Assembly (NCBI GenBank): GCA_021234155.1
Contig: JAJEKV010000168.1
Location: 184,001 to 248,000, forward strand
Reading direction: 5' to 3'
DNA: 64,000 nucleotides
From: Isoetes taiwanensis
Lineage: Eukaryota > Streptophyta > Lycopodiopsida > Isoetales > Isoetaceae
Shown: positions 45,234 through 57,354 of the stretch, piece after piece
Numbering within the stretch: position 1 is the first letter of the stretch
Layout: every line of letters starts with the position of its first letter
The notes under the pieces: model-generated
Databases searched by the model: none
What the model was told of the DNA's origin: nothing
What the model saw: only the letters and a program-made list of their open reading frames with translations
Program-made: the position numbers and the translations under genes

Positions 45234-47476
45234 CCAAATCTGTTACCAGACTTCCATCCCTGATACTTCCATTTGGAAACATCAGGTCTGCCTTTGGCAG
45301 CCTTAGGAATTTTAACAGGATCATTCCTAAGCCAAGAACAGGTTACAACTCATATAAATTCAAACTTGCAAACATCTATATCAGAAATCTGAAATTAAAG
45401 AAACCTCCACTGATTACATAAGTAACTGCCAGTCTAGCAAATCCATAAGATTCCAAATATTTAACTTACAAACTTGTAATATGAGAATCACATCCATTTT
45501 AAGATCCTGATGTTCTAATCAGTGAATCACACTGATAATTGTACTACATCAGACTGAAATACTAAAACAATCCTAACTGACTAAGATTAACATTTAAAAT
45601 ATGCTAAGTCAGCATATTTGGTTGCATAAACCCCAATACTGGCCGAGCTTACTTGCAGTTCTTGAAAATAGTACCATAAGCTAAGAAACATCAAAGCATG
45701 GAGGAAGAAACCTGATTACCTGCAGTAGAACCAGAGAACAGTTAGCCTTAATCAGGGTAAAAGTCTAAGCTACTAGCAGGTAAGCAATAGGTTTCTTGGG
45801 TATTCCCCTTCACCATGTCTTTAATGGTAATAAATTATACATGTACACATGGAGAACAACTCAAATTTATGTCCAGCTAAATACTATGTGGTCAGAAATT
45901 TCCTGCTGGATCACCATGTATCAGTTGGGACTCCCTTACCTTGGAGTCAAATCTGGAATATATTATGGTCAATTAAGACTTCCCACAGCTAATTCACTTA
46001 ACCAGTATGATAATCACATCCCAGTTCCTCATTGTGTTCACTTACCCTGTGGCTAGCTATTTCAGCATATTATGTTCCTTAGAGACCTTTATCTCTTGAT
46101 ATTTTAGCAGCCTTTAGTTAGTGCATGAGCATCCTTATGCACTAGAGAGTAATTTTATCATGCAAATTACATCAGCAATACTAACATACTGCAGAAGGAG
46201 AGGACCTTTTGACTATACCAATAACTTAGTGTAATAGCAGCAAGCAATCAATTCTTATTTCTATCAGCTGATGCTATTTTAACCTAAGCCAGCATCGATC
46301 ATACGTTTGCTGTATCAAGAATAATTGTATTGGTATTATCCCCATTATGTGTTAACACATTAGCAATGCTCTAATTTATCACATACTCCCATATATCTAT
46401 CTGGCTGCCAGAAATCCAACCATCCTTTAAATTTAGTATATATTCAATCTTTGCCAGCTTATTTTATAACATCTATCTTTCATATCTTAGCAATCAGGCA
46501 ATCCCCAGATCTTTCATCTTATCATGCCAAAGACCTATGTCAATACAAGAACATTAATCCTGTTATTACTACAGAAAAATCTGCTGAACTATTTAACTCC
46601 AGTTAATACCATAACATCAACCATTTTCATCTTATCCTAGTAATCAACATAAAGTATCCAGCATACATACAACTAAGGTTAGCATAAACCTGAATGGTTT
46701 TCGCTCCTAATGGCAATCCCTTGAGTATTTTTGCAGCAGCCATGTTTGCATAATCGTCTTTAGAGCTCCTATCCATGTTGTCAGTGGCTTCAACACCCTT
46801 ATTCTTAGATACAAGCTCCACTTTCTCAGCATTCGTATTGCTGCCTTCCCCATTGTTCCCAATGCACCTCTCCTTGCCTAGATCTGGCTTTGGAGTATCT
46901 AGCCCTTCAGAACATTTAGCATTGTTCACTGCTTTGCGAAATTCCCAAATCTTCTTTCTCTTGGGTGCTTTGCTAGCCTCAAGCTCCAGCTTCCTTCTGG
47001 TAGACATATTTAAATCCCCCTTCTTTCTGCCCATACTCAGGGCCAGCACTCGGACCTCATCTGTAGAGGTCGGATCTAGCAGTAAGCATATGTGTAGCAA
47101 CATCCTTTTATTCTAAATTCCTGTCCTTAGCAAAGCACCAACACACTGGTCGTGTCTTTGGGTTAGTTCTTATTTCCTTTGGTATTATCCAAAGATATTA
47201 CCCACATCATTTTCTAGCTTTCTTTCTTGACGGAGAAGTGAAGTTCTCCATCTCTTCCAGCCGCGTGTAGTAAGCGGAACCCTAACAGACCTGTATTCGG
47301 AACCCTAAAGTTCGGAATTATTGATCATAAGACTAAGTTTTTGTTATTGCTTTTTGCACAACAATATGGAACCCATTTATTATATTGTTTCCTGCTTACA
47401 ATATCATCTTTTGCAATGTCATACATACTCCCATGAACCCAGTTCATGTACATTGCACATTGAAAAAACTTTATGC
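45232..47476 (-). repeat. Left direct repeat (pseudo-LTR-like) of the RT element
   Basis: 2,245 bp nearly identical to 51476-53736. Differences seen are scattered substitutions, a 14-bp insertion near 46660 and a 27-bp gap near 47404. It contains a copy of the first coding exon (46627-47103) and of most of the intron. As the 3' copy on the minus strand, its exon copy has no downstream exon. Confidence 0.92.
46689..47103 (-). pseudogene. Orphan copy of the first exon in the left repeat
   Basis: The same 138-codon exon as at 52922-53335 (MGRKKGDLNMSTRRKLELE, KKIWEFRKAVNNAK, AKTIQ before a GT donor). No second exon follows it, because only LINE D lies further left on the minus strand. Confidence 0.75.
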
Positions 47477-47517
47477 ATAATAAAAAAAGCCTACCTCTGA
47501 CCGTGGATCGGGGGGCT

Positions 47518-47598
47518 ATTGCAGGCTATACTAAATTCTGGATACTTGCCTGCAATATACATAGCAAGGGGTGCAGGGCCTTGCTATGCCAAGGCCCT
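47518..47598 (-). other. Two hairpins just after the RT stop
   Basis: ATTGCAGGC (47518-47526) pairs perfectly with GCCTGCAAT (47548-47556). AGGGCCTTG (47575-47583) pairs perfectly with CAAGGCCCT (47590-47598) around a 6-nt loop. Both lie between the RT stop and the left direct repeat, that is, in the 3' region of the transcript. They may be a template-recognition or end-formation structure (inference). Confidence 0.7.
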
Positions 47599-47632
47599 AC
47601 CCTCCCCATATATTTATATCTCTTCTTAGCAC

Positions 47633-49676
47633 CTATAAGAAATCTTTAAGGACTGCCAACATGTCACCTTTGTTATATAACAGTCCAGGAAATTGCTCCT
47701 TCTGTATGAATGCCAAAGTTGTTCTGCAAACCTCTTTTTTGCCAAACCCATTTTTGGAGAAAGTTTCAATCAATCCCAAGACATCCTTTGCAGCTTCTCC
47801 GTGGTCAGAATGTGCGTACATGTATGGTATAATCTGAGATATAATAACCTTAAGTGCATGCCAATATGGTCTGCAACTATCTGCTTTTATGAACTTGAAT
47901 ACCTCGAATGGAAGTTTATCTCTTTTATCATACCTTGAGATATTGAACAATCCTCTGTTCCTGTCCATTATTTGTATAGCGATGTTTAGAAAGTTGCATT
48001 TATATCCATATTTCACACTTCCCTCCATCTTGTATTCGGTCTCATCCTTAATGCCTAAATGTTGCATATTGTATATAGTGGTTTCCGTTTCCCTGTCAAA
48101 GAATTCCATAATGTCTTCTGCATTTAAGATATTTAGGTCATCCATATATCTTACTGCCTTGTCAAACTTCTTAATATCATTGAATCTTCCTTTATGTGCA
48201 AGTTTTAGCATAAATCTGAGCTCATGCCAAGCAAGGTATAAATTACACCACGCTGGACTACAGGAAAATCCCATGGGGATACCCTTCTTTTGCCTCCACA
48301 TATGTTTTCCCAATTGTAGGTAACAGTGAGATAGTAACCAAGCATTTGCTTCCTTGAATTTTTCTTTCTCTATTTCCAACCAACAGCTATTGTCCATATC
48401 CTTCTTAATAAGCCTTACCCATTTTATTTCAAATTTTTCAGCTTTTTCTTTTATAAGCATATGCAGAAGCTGCTGATCCTTTCTCATAAATTCCCATGTT
48501 AGTTCAATAACGTCATACATGACTTCTATAATTCCATCTTCCCCAAGTAATGGTATGTTTTCGTAACATTTCATAATATCAGCAGAAAAGACACTACTTA
48601 CTTTGTATGGTAAGTTTAATATCACATCATATGATGAACTGACCATCCATGAAGCATTAATCTTGTTCTTGTTGAAAAACCTGTATGGGGCAGTCTGCCA
48701 CTGGCAGACTTGAGGCCAAATTTCAATAATATTATTAAGGCCAGTAGTGATCCATTGCACAATATCTGAATATATAGATTCAAAAGCATTAGTCAACCAT
48801 CTGTACTCATTTTTGTGAGCTTTAAAGCTGGCCATGAGGTAAGGCATTTTATTTATATTGCCATATTCCCTTCCTGTTATTCCCTTTATATCCATAATAC
48901 ATTTCTCATTGATATATTCCACTGTATCCTCTGTTTTTTCAAAATCCGGTCCTTCCAGTCTTCTTTTTGCCATCTCTAAGATGTGCATTTTGCAAATAAA
49001 TACAGGGTTATTGCTGGCTTTATCTAGGCCTGATACAAAAAAGTTTTTTACCAGCCACTCCAAGTTCCTTTTTACTTGTACATCATCCCAAAGAAATCTC
49101 TTGTTGGGTATGTTGCTTTTAATCAATACTATTTCACTGTGTGCATATTCCAGCAACATCCTAGTGATGTTTTCTGTATCACTTTCTGTTAAGTCAATGG
49201 TCTCATATTTGTGGACTTCCCAAAATTGGTGACATAGTTTTAGAAAATCAACCCTGAAATCCTGTATGCTTAGACTGCAATCAGGAATGTGATTCAAGCC
49301 CTTGGCAAATGCCTTCCTCAGTTTCCCACAATGGATAATTCCGAGATCTGTTGTTCTTACATGCCCTATGCAAGGGTCTATGTATTTAGCAAGGTTAGGG
49401 TTAGAACAGGGACAATTGATATCCGTGCCCTCAGCAAAGATTACATGTGGTCTCTAGACTTTATCCTTAACTTTTTCCACATATTTCCATGCAAAGGTTG
49501 TGTTTTCCACTAATTGCACACCCCTCCAAGACAAGATGGAATATTTTTCTGATATCTACTTTATCCATTGCTTTAGATAGAAAAGTAAGATGAACAATTT
49601 TCTTGTCACTTAGCTCTTTGCCGCTTTTCAACTGTTTCTTTCCAAATGCATCCTTGGTGATAATCCTTGACTGTAC
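47633..49676 (-). CDS. Reverse transcriptase, Penelope-like or related lineage (one early TAG and a frame change)
   Basis: A possible exon begins at 49676 after an AG acceptor. A frame change and a TAG lie near 49455-49470. From there the frame is open to 47633 (RPHVIFAEGTDINCPC, YIDPCIGHVRTTDLGII, then 554 codons from NHIPDCSLSI). RT motifs: a pre-finger region (MPYLMASFKAHKNEYRWL), SADIMKCYENIP (catalytic D), WRQKKGIPMGFSCSPAWCNLYL (about 48240-48300), AVRYMDDLNIL (48137-48148) and FLNIAIQIMDRN. After the thumb the sequence reads YDKRDKLPFEVFKF and ends without a GIY-YIG nuclease. The layout fits Penelope-like RTs and a related unnamed group better than LTR, LINE or DIRS RTs. The catalytic acids are intact, unlike most genes in this window. 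Confidence 0.72.
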
Positions 49677-49828
49677 CTACACCATCAAAAGTTAGTAATT
49701 ATATTTGCTAAGCATACAAGTTAGTTATTAAAGTCTAATACAGAATAGATTTCAAAAAAATATTTATTATAAAAGGGCAGCAAATGCTGCTACATTTAGA
49801 GACAAATGTCATGCACTACATGAAAGTA
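49677..49828 (-). other. Probable intron or intergenic gap before the RT
   Basis: On the minus strand the first protein ends at a TAG at 49829-49831 and the RT exon follows an AG at 49677. A GT inside the last codons of the first protein (…GAAACT|GTGG) would join both in frame, so a spliced fusion is possible but not demonstrated. Confidence 0.4.
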
Positions 49829-52800
49829 GGCTATTCCTGGGTTTCAACCACAGTTTCAATATCAGCTGGGGTATCCTCTTCCAGAGAGATAATCTTGTTC
49901 CCAGCATTTAACATATTGTTCAAATCCTGTTTTTTCTCCATACTTCCATTTGCTTTTTCTATATCAATCATATTGTGCATAGCAGGATCCATAGTAATCC
50001 TTGGAGGTAGCTTTGGACTGAATTTAGGCACAGATTTACTGAACTTGGCTTTGTAGACATTTTGTTTTTTGTTTCCCTGATACCTGCCATTTTGTTCAGT
50101 GCTTTCCAGTAAAAAAGATATAGGCTTTATTGTCTTTTCTACAATATCTGCCATTCTGTTATTGCCAAACATCACTTTTAGATTGGCTTCCTTGTCTTCA
50201 GCAAACTTAGTAGTCATATTAATCATGACCTTACGTACTTCAAGGTAAGAAATATATCCAATGACAGCAGGTTTTAGAACCTTATTTAGCAGTTTGGTAA
50301 TAGCAACCATCTTCATAATTGGAGTGGCATTTTCAAATATTGCATCGAGATGGTTTAGAAGGTACCAAATGCCCTGATCTAGCCAGATAATACCACAGTG
50401 GCAGGTTGATTTTTTATTCTTGAAGCACTTGCATTTGAAATATGGACAATGTGTACGCCATATCCTTTTGAGGTAGAAGTCATTTCTGGGCTCATTGGGG
50501 AAGGCCATATGGCCCTTCTGACACACCTGAATACTAGGATCCTTGTTGCATACTTCATCAAAAAAAGACATGTCAAAATCCAGATCAGGATTAATAAAGG
50601 TAAATGTTTTTTCAAGTCTGCTAGCAGCAACTTTGGCCCCTGTGAGATCTCCTCTTGATTGATACCAGCAAGAGCAATCCATGTATCCAGATTAATGGGC
50701 GCCAGAGCCCCAAAATTTTGGCTCTTCCATATGGCGTGGTCATAAGCGGCTGCAAACCCTTCCACAGACTGTTCAATTATAATAGGAAAACAAGAGGAAT
50801 TACCCAAAGTGAGGTTAGGAACATCCTCTAGATTTCTGTTACCATGTTGCATGTTTGAACCAGCTGCCTCAGCATCAGATGCCTTCTTATCAAAGAATTT
50901 AGGGCCCATTAGGTCTTTGTCTGAAAATAGACATTCTTCTTCTTCCACTATAGGAGAATCATCTTCAAAAGAGGGGTTAATCTCATTAGCAACCTCAAGT
51001 GCAGGCAATCCAGTCATAAAAATCTTGGCAATTTCATCTTCATGGCATGTTCTTTGGTACAGAATTTTGCTCATGCTGTTGTAGACTTCCAGAATTGCCC
51101 CTTTGCATTTATTATATTCAAAATTGCTCCTCTTCATAATCTGCAGTAGTTTGAACCAACCATTGAATCCTAAATATGTAATAGGAGACCTTGTTTTGTC
51201 CATTAGATTGGATTCTTTAAACGTGATATACTCATGAATCTCTTTGCTCCTAATGCACGCCACAATAGTTTGTACAGCAAGATTTGGGTTGTCCACTCCG
51301 CATTCATGATATTTAAAGAACTTAAGTTCCTTGATCCATTGATTGTGGTCTTCCTCTCCGGAATCAACCTACAAGTTCATCATCAAAATATATAAGCCAC
51401 AATATGTCAACCTGTATTTCCTAACCTGCCTTGGTTTCTAGTAGAACTAGAAAACTGGATTAAAAGAAAAAAAAACCCCCAAATCTGTTACCAGACTTCC
51501 ATCCCTGATACTTCCATTTGGAAACATCAGGTCTGCCTTTGGCAGCCTTAGGAATTTTAACAGGATCATTCCTAAGCCAAGAACAGGTTACAACTCATAT
51601 AAATTCAAACTTGCAAACATCTATATCAGAAATCTGAAATTAAAGAAACCCCCACTGATTACATAAGTAACTGCCAGTCTAGCAAATCCATAAGATTCCA
51701 AATATTTAACTTACAAACTTGTAATATGAGAATCACATCCATTTTAAGATCCTGATGTTCTAATCAGTGAATCACACTGATAATTGTACTACATCAGACT
51801 GAGATACTAAAACAATCCTAACTGACTAAGATTAACATTTAAAATATGCTAAGTCAGCATATTTGGTTACATAAACCCCATAATTGGCCGAGCTTACTTG
51901 CAGTTCTTGAAAATAGTACCATAAGCTAAGAAACATCAAAGCATGGAGCAAGAAACCTGGTTACCTGCAGTAGAACCAGAGAACAGTTAGCCTTAATCAG
52001 GGTAAAAGTCTAAGCTACTAGCAGGTAAGCAATAGGTTTCTTGGGTATTCCCCTTCACCATGTCTTTAATGGTAATAAATTATACATGTACACATGGAGA
52101 ACCAACTCAAATTTATGTCCAGCTAAATACTATGTGGTCAGAAATTCCCTGTTGGATCACCATGTATCAGTTGGGACTCCCTTACCTTGGAGTCAAATCT
52201 GGAATATATTATGGTCAATTAAGACTTCCCACAGCTAATTCACTTAACCAGTATGATAATCACATCCCAGTTCCTCATTGTGTTCACTTACCCTGTGGCT
52301 AGCTATTTCAGCATATTATGTTCCTTAGAGACCTTTATCTCTTGATATTTTAGCAGCCTTCAGTTAGTGCATGAGCATCCTTATGCACTAGAGAGTAATT
52401 TTATCATGCAAATTACATCAGCAATACTAACATACTGCAGAAGGAGAGGACCTTTTGACTATACCAATAACTTAGTGTAATAGCAGCAAGCAATCAATTC
52501 TTATTTCTATCAGCTGATGCTATTTTAACCTAAGCCAGCATCGATCATACGTTTGCTGTATCAAGAATAATTGTATTGGTATTATCCCCATTATGTGTTA
52601 ACACATTAGCAATGCTCTAATTTATCACATACTCCCATATATCTATCTGGCTGCCAGAAATCCAACCATCCTTTAAATTTAGTATATATTCAATCTTTGC
52701 CAGCTTATTTTATAACATCTATCTTTCATATCTTAGCAATCAGGCAATCCCCAGATCTGTCATCTTATCATGCCAAAGACCTATGTCAATACAAGAACAT

Positions 52801-53335
52801 TAATCCTGTTATTACTACAGAAAAATCTGCTGAACTATTTAACTCCAGTTAATACCATAACATCAACCATTTTCATCTTATCCTAGTAATCAACATAAAG
52901 TCAACTAAGGTTAGCATAAACCTGAATGGTTTTCGCTCCTAATGGCAATCCCTTGAGTATTTTTGCAGCAGCCATGTTTGCATAATCGTCTTTAGAGCTC
53001 CTATCCATGTTGTCAGTGGCTTCAACACCCTTATTCTTAGATACAAGCTCCACTTTCTCAGCATTCGTATTGCTGCCTTCCCCATTGTTCCCAATGCACC
53101 TCTCCTTGCCTAGATCTGGCTTTGGAGTATCTAGCCCTTCAGAACATTTAGCATTGTTCACTGCTTTGCGAAATTCCCAAATCTTCTTTCTCTTGGGTGC
53201 TTTGCTAGCCTCAAGCTCCAGCTTCCTTCTGGTAGACATATTTAAATCCCCCTTCTTTCTGCCCATACTCAGGGCCAGCACTCGGACCTCATCTGTAGAG
53301 GTCGGATCTAGCAGTAAGCATATGTGTAGCAACAT
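49829..53335 (-). CDS. First protein of the RT element: spliced, gag-like, cysteine-rich
   Basis: Exon 1 lies at 53335-52922 (candidate starts at 53335 or at the internal MGRKKGDLN; basic, nuclear-signal-like APKRKKIW). A GT donor follows at 52921, and an AG acceptor at 51369 opens exon 2 at 51368 (VDSGEEDHNQWIKELKFF). The junction keeps phase 0. Exon 2 runs to 49829 with one frame change near 50640. It has an acidic middle part, a cysteine/histidine cluster (CPYFKCKCFKNKKSTCHC at about 50390-50450) and a basic tail (KKQNVYKAKFSKSVPKF). No known domain was recognised. By position it should be the nucleic-acid-binding partner of the RT. Confidence 0.6.
51369..52921 (-). other. 1,553-nt intron crossing the direct-repeat boundary
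   Basis: Donor ...ACCATTCAG|GTTTATG and acceptor ...CTTGTAG|GTTGATTCC. Most of the intron lies in the right direct repeat; its last 107 nt lie in the unique internal region. So only the right-hand repeat copy can give the spliced message. Confidence 0.6.
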
Positions 53336-53736
53336 CCTTTTATTCTAAATTCCTGTCCTTAGCAAAGCACCAACACACTGGTCGTGTCTTTGGGTTAGTT
53401 CTTATTTCCTTTGGTATTATCCAAAGATATTACCCACATCATTTTCCAGCTTTCTTTCTTGACGGAGAAGTGAAGTTCTCCATCTCTTCCAGCCGCGTGT
53501 AGTAAGCGGAACCCTAACAGACCTGTATTCGGAACCCTAAAGTTCGGAATTATTGATCATAAGACTAAGTTTTTGTTATTGCTTTTTGCACAACAATATG
53601 GAACCCATTTATTATATTGTTTCCTGCTTACAATATTGCACATGCTTACGTCCTCACACTATATCATCTTTTGCAATGTCACACATACTCCCATGAACCC
53701 AGTTCATGTGCATTGCACATTGAAAAAACTTTATGC
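51476..53736 (-). repeat. Right direct repeat (pseudo-LTR-like) of the RT element
   Basis: 2,261 bp in the same orientation as 45232-47476 and nearly identical to it. It begins at CCCCCAAATCTG beside an A-run and ends at ...AAACTTTATGC. It carries the functional first exon and presumably the promoter of the minus-strand transcript. Confidence 0.92.
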
Positions 53737-54101
53737 CAAAGACATAAGATAACTTATGTGTCAACATCATTGCAAGTTTCAAGCACGAAGTTTTACCACT
53801 AGGGTATTTTAACACCATAGTTTTTTGTTGCTAAGCTGCAAATTACACATGAAAATAATAGCAAAAAATAATAGCAAACCATGTGTGTGATTTGAAATCC
53901 ATATTTCTATAAACCAATGCAACCTCAACATGATTTGATTTACGACTCACTCTTCTGTAGCAAATCACATATGAAATAATAGCAAACCATGTGTGCATGA
54001 AATAATAGCAAACCATGTGTGCGGTCCAGGACCCACTATTCTATAAAGCATGCAAAGCTCACCATGATTTATGATTCACTCCTCTCTAAATCACGCTTAG
54101 C
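53737..54101. other. Older repeat tract resumed; no gene
   Basis: AGCAAACCATGTGTG and GTGATTTGAAATC words recur, and CACGCTTAGCGTG lies at about 54091. This sequence type matches 42780-43430. Confidence 0.6.
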
Positions 54102-56989
54102 GTGTTTTACATTCCTTCTTATTCCCTCTTATGCTTGACTAGGTTGCAAACCCAGCATCTAAAACCATGGATCAATTATATTTGCATGAGGAAGAAGCCC
54201 AATCGCAAAGGACATGCAAGAAATTCAGGAGGATTGAGCACGCAGAACACTGCAATTCGAAATAGAAGAAATTATCATCCCAGAAACAGCATCAGAGCTT
54301 TTCGGGTTGAAAAGCTTTGGGGCACTATACAACAACATTCTCTGTGTACAAATCCAGCCGGATCTCTGATTTTCTCAGGGATTATAGTAGGATGTCTTTA
54401 TGACAGGGAAGCCAAGCGCCAAAATAGCCGCCATAACATAAATCTCTTCATTTCATCACAGATTCGGTACAAAACCCTGATGAATGGGTCTGTTCTGGTG
54501 CCTGGTATTCCAATAGACATGCATAATCATGACAGGGATTTGTATAATTGGAACCGTGCTAACAAATAGAACTAGGAGTTTTATCTTTCTCGGTAAGAGG
54601 TCGGGCATCCGCTCGAAGGGATTTTGCTTTCGAGCTTCGGATGAATTTTGCTCAAATGGGTCCGCTTTCGAGGCGAATTTGTTCGATGCTAAAAACAATG
54701 ACGGATTTTGCTTTCGATGGGTTTGGTCGACGAATTTATCTAGAACGAATCTCACTTCTTCTTCCTCGGACAACCCGCAGAGAGGAGTTCAATGTCTTAT
54801 TGGCTTTTGATTTAGATAAGGGACTCGGAATCTTGGATTAAGTCGCGAGAAAAATAGTCGAGATCTTTTACGGGGTAGTAGAGTATTCAAAAATATTTTA
54901 TAAGAAATGGGCGATCGAAATAGAGCTTACCTTTGCCGGATTGGTGAGCACGCTGAGATGGAATGGAGCTTTGAATTAGCGAAGAGCTCGGAATCGAAGA
55001 ACGAAGCTCAAATCAACAACGAATCCAAGCACGGTTGATGACAAATCAAAGGATCACGGGTTTGCCTACCCAAGCACGAATCCAAGTAGCACGGTTGATG
55101 ACCGAATCAAAGGATCACATGTGCGGGTGAAAGGATGAAAGGAGAAGCCATGGATCGAGCAAGAACCCGCAAGAGAAAGCACAAAAAGAGAAGCACAAAA
55201 GGTATTTTCTAAATTTGAATTTCACGCGTGTTCTTGAAGTTTGAACTTTGTGCATCCGTTATTTTTTTTCCTTTTTTTTTTTCACCAATAGAAAGCCTAT
55301 CATCCACACTCGGCCCCAAAATGTCTCGCTTGGAGGCTTGAATCGAAATAAAGACAATACTCCGACGAACAAACAGATCCGGACGACCTCCTCGACGACC
55401 TCCTCCTCCGGCGATCATGTTGGGATAGATTTAAACGGCATGAGTTCTCATAAGAAAAATCACGATTACCGCAGTACCGACCGGCGTTAAGAAGCGAGCA
55501 TGGATCGATTATGATGGCGGAACAGAGATGCTTGAGTCAAGGCTGGCCAATGAAAGCGACCAACGTCCTGCTACTCCAGTGATCTCGGCAAAGATAGATA
55601 TGCTAAGTTTTTTCGTCAAAAACGACTCTCTCAGACACGTTGGGTTGTCTGGAATCAATCAGGCGCGGAGGAGCTGCACACTCTCTATTCATGGATTTTT
55701 ACTATCACAGAAATGAATGCTTCATCTGGTCTTAATACAGAAAGTAAGAGTTCACATTCATCCGGTAATACTCTTATGGCCAGATTAGTACCATAATATG
55801 ACCGTCCAGGTCCTTTTTTTTTTGTTTTTTTGTTTGTCCTTATTGCTTTGGATACTAACCTTTTGACGTATCTGCAGAAAAGGATTTCTTTCGTAAATTG
55901 AAGCTAATTTTAATTTTGGTGTTATTGTATATGGCATTCCACCACGCCAAGCGTGTACTTCTAGCATGTTTTTGACTTATTTTCAAGTCTTTTTATCTTT
56001 AGTTATTTTTGAGTTAAATTAGTCTTTTTTGGGTGTTTATAGGTGAACCAAATTGCTCGAACCAAATTACTCGAATGTATGAGCTCTTTTAGCTTATTTT
56101 TAAGGTAAACTAGAACACTTTTTGCATTGCAAATAGACGGAATAAAAAATATGTTATCCATTTAAATTTTTTTATATGTTTATATGTGTTAGAGCATGAA
56201 GCACACATACATTTTTTAAACCATTCTAGCTGTGCATGGCTAATTGGAACTTCTATGTAGGAATCTAAAACATGTTTGGTATTGGCACTATGTCTTCTAG
56301 TTTGAAATTGTGATATGGCACTAACTTAGAGACCTTTTTTTTTTTTCGGCAGCTCATCTCTTCTTACCAACCAACTTCTTAATTGTGAGTTTCATTTTTC
56401 ATGCCAATTTTGAAAAATTAATACTTGTTTTGTGGTCTTTGTAGCTTTGATGGAAATGCTACATGGTGCTATTATATGTATGCTAGGATGATTTTTGAAC
56501 CATCAATCTCAAAAATGAGCTATGCAAGTTGCTGGGATAATGGGTGGACAAAAATTGTAATTCTATAAAATATATAATGGATTCTTTTTTCTTATTATGA
56601 TGTTCCATTTGCGAAACTCATTGGAGGTGCCAAAGGAAAAGTTAATAACTCATTGGAGGTGCTATATTGTGAAATATTGTCTATTTTCTAAGTAATATGT
56701 TATTATGTTTTCATACTTTTGACATGAAATTTGTGAATTTGAATATGCTACTAAAAACATGCAATATAAAATTTGTCCCAAAATTAAGACATAATCTCAA
56801 TTTATTTGAATGATGGTTTTGGAGCAAAGTTCACGATGCAACAGGTCAAGCATAAGTTGAAGGGGGCACGTAGAGCATATATGATCACACGAGAGGTGCA
56901 TGACATGCTTATATCAAGCCTACCTGAGATTGTTGAGTGCACATGACTAAGTTCTATACAAAGGAACTTTTATATTTGCCATCATCTTC
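54102..56989. other. No recognised gene; weak coding-like stretches
   Basis: A 155-codon frame at 54102-54569 (RAFRVEKLWGTIQQHSLC) and frames at 54529-54841 show no family resemblance. 55021-55120 holds a short direct duplication (GAATCCAAGCACGGTTGATG and ATCAAAGGATCAC, twice). CACGCCAAGCGTG is at 55944. At 56810-56945 NDGFGAKFTMQQVKHKLKGA resembles a Myb/SANT-like domain of Harbinger-type or MULE-associated proteins, but only weakly. Confidence 0.4.
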
Positions 56990-57354
56990 TGTTATGTTGA
57001 GAAAACTAGTCGATTGCTGTAAGTTTTTTTGTTATTTACTTATTTTTTAATCTGAAGTGCATTTTGATACTTCAATTTCAGTATCACAGAATATCTTCTG
57101 TGACCAAGCAAAATGTATATCAGAACGTACAAAATGTTTATCAATTGTTGCATGAAGAAGTTAAACTAGTCTGTGTTATGTTGAGAAAACTAGTCGATTG
57201 TTTGCAAGTTTTTCTTATTTACTTATTTTTAATCAAGTGCATTTTGATACTTAAATTTCAGTATCACACAATATCTTCTGTTTCCAAGCACAATGTATAT
57301 CAGAAAGTACAAAATGTTCATCAATTGTTGCATGAAGAAGTTAAACTAGTTTGT
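56990..57354 (+). repeat. Tandem duplication, two units of about 182 bp
   Basis: Units 56990-57173 and 57174-57354 share TGTTATGTTGAGAAAACTAG and most of the remainder. Each has a pyrimidine-rich tract ending in AATTTCAG, followed by an open stretch coding NVYQ(N/K)VQNV(Y/H)QLLHEE, so it looks like a duplicated intron-plus-exon unit. Confidence 0.85.

Larger units (their letters stand above)
45232..53736 (-). mobile_element. RT element with long direct repeats (candidate intron-bearing Penelope-like element)
   Basis: 8.5 kb: repeat (2.26 kb), internal region (4.0 kb) with the two coding units, repeat (2.25 kb). Sequence of the type found left of LINE D (CACGCCAAGCGTG palindromes, GTGATTTGAAATC words) resumes right of the element at 53880-54100, so LINE D plus this element look inserted into one older repeat tract. 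Direct repeats around an RT of this type recall the pseudo-LTRs of Penelope-like elements. No target duplication could be fixed because of LINE D. Confidence 0.65.

Noticed and set aside
45500-45540. Possible hammerhead ribozyme core (CTGATG...) in the direct repeat, as known for Penelope-like repeats
   Set aside because: The required CTGATGA...GAAA pattern with flanking stems could not be completed on either strand by eye.
46775-47116. Plus-strand frame in the direct repeat (also 53007-53348)
   Set aside because: Antisense to the first coding exon, which has better codon pattern and correct splice sites.
47889-49232. Plus-strand frames opposite the reverse transcriptase
   Set aside because: They are antisense shadows of the RT frame and have no family resemblance.
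45232-53736. Ordinary LTR retrotransposon
   Set aside because: No TG..CA ends, primer site, protease, RNase H or integrase; the RT motifs differ from LTR-type RTs.
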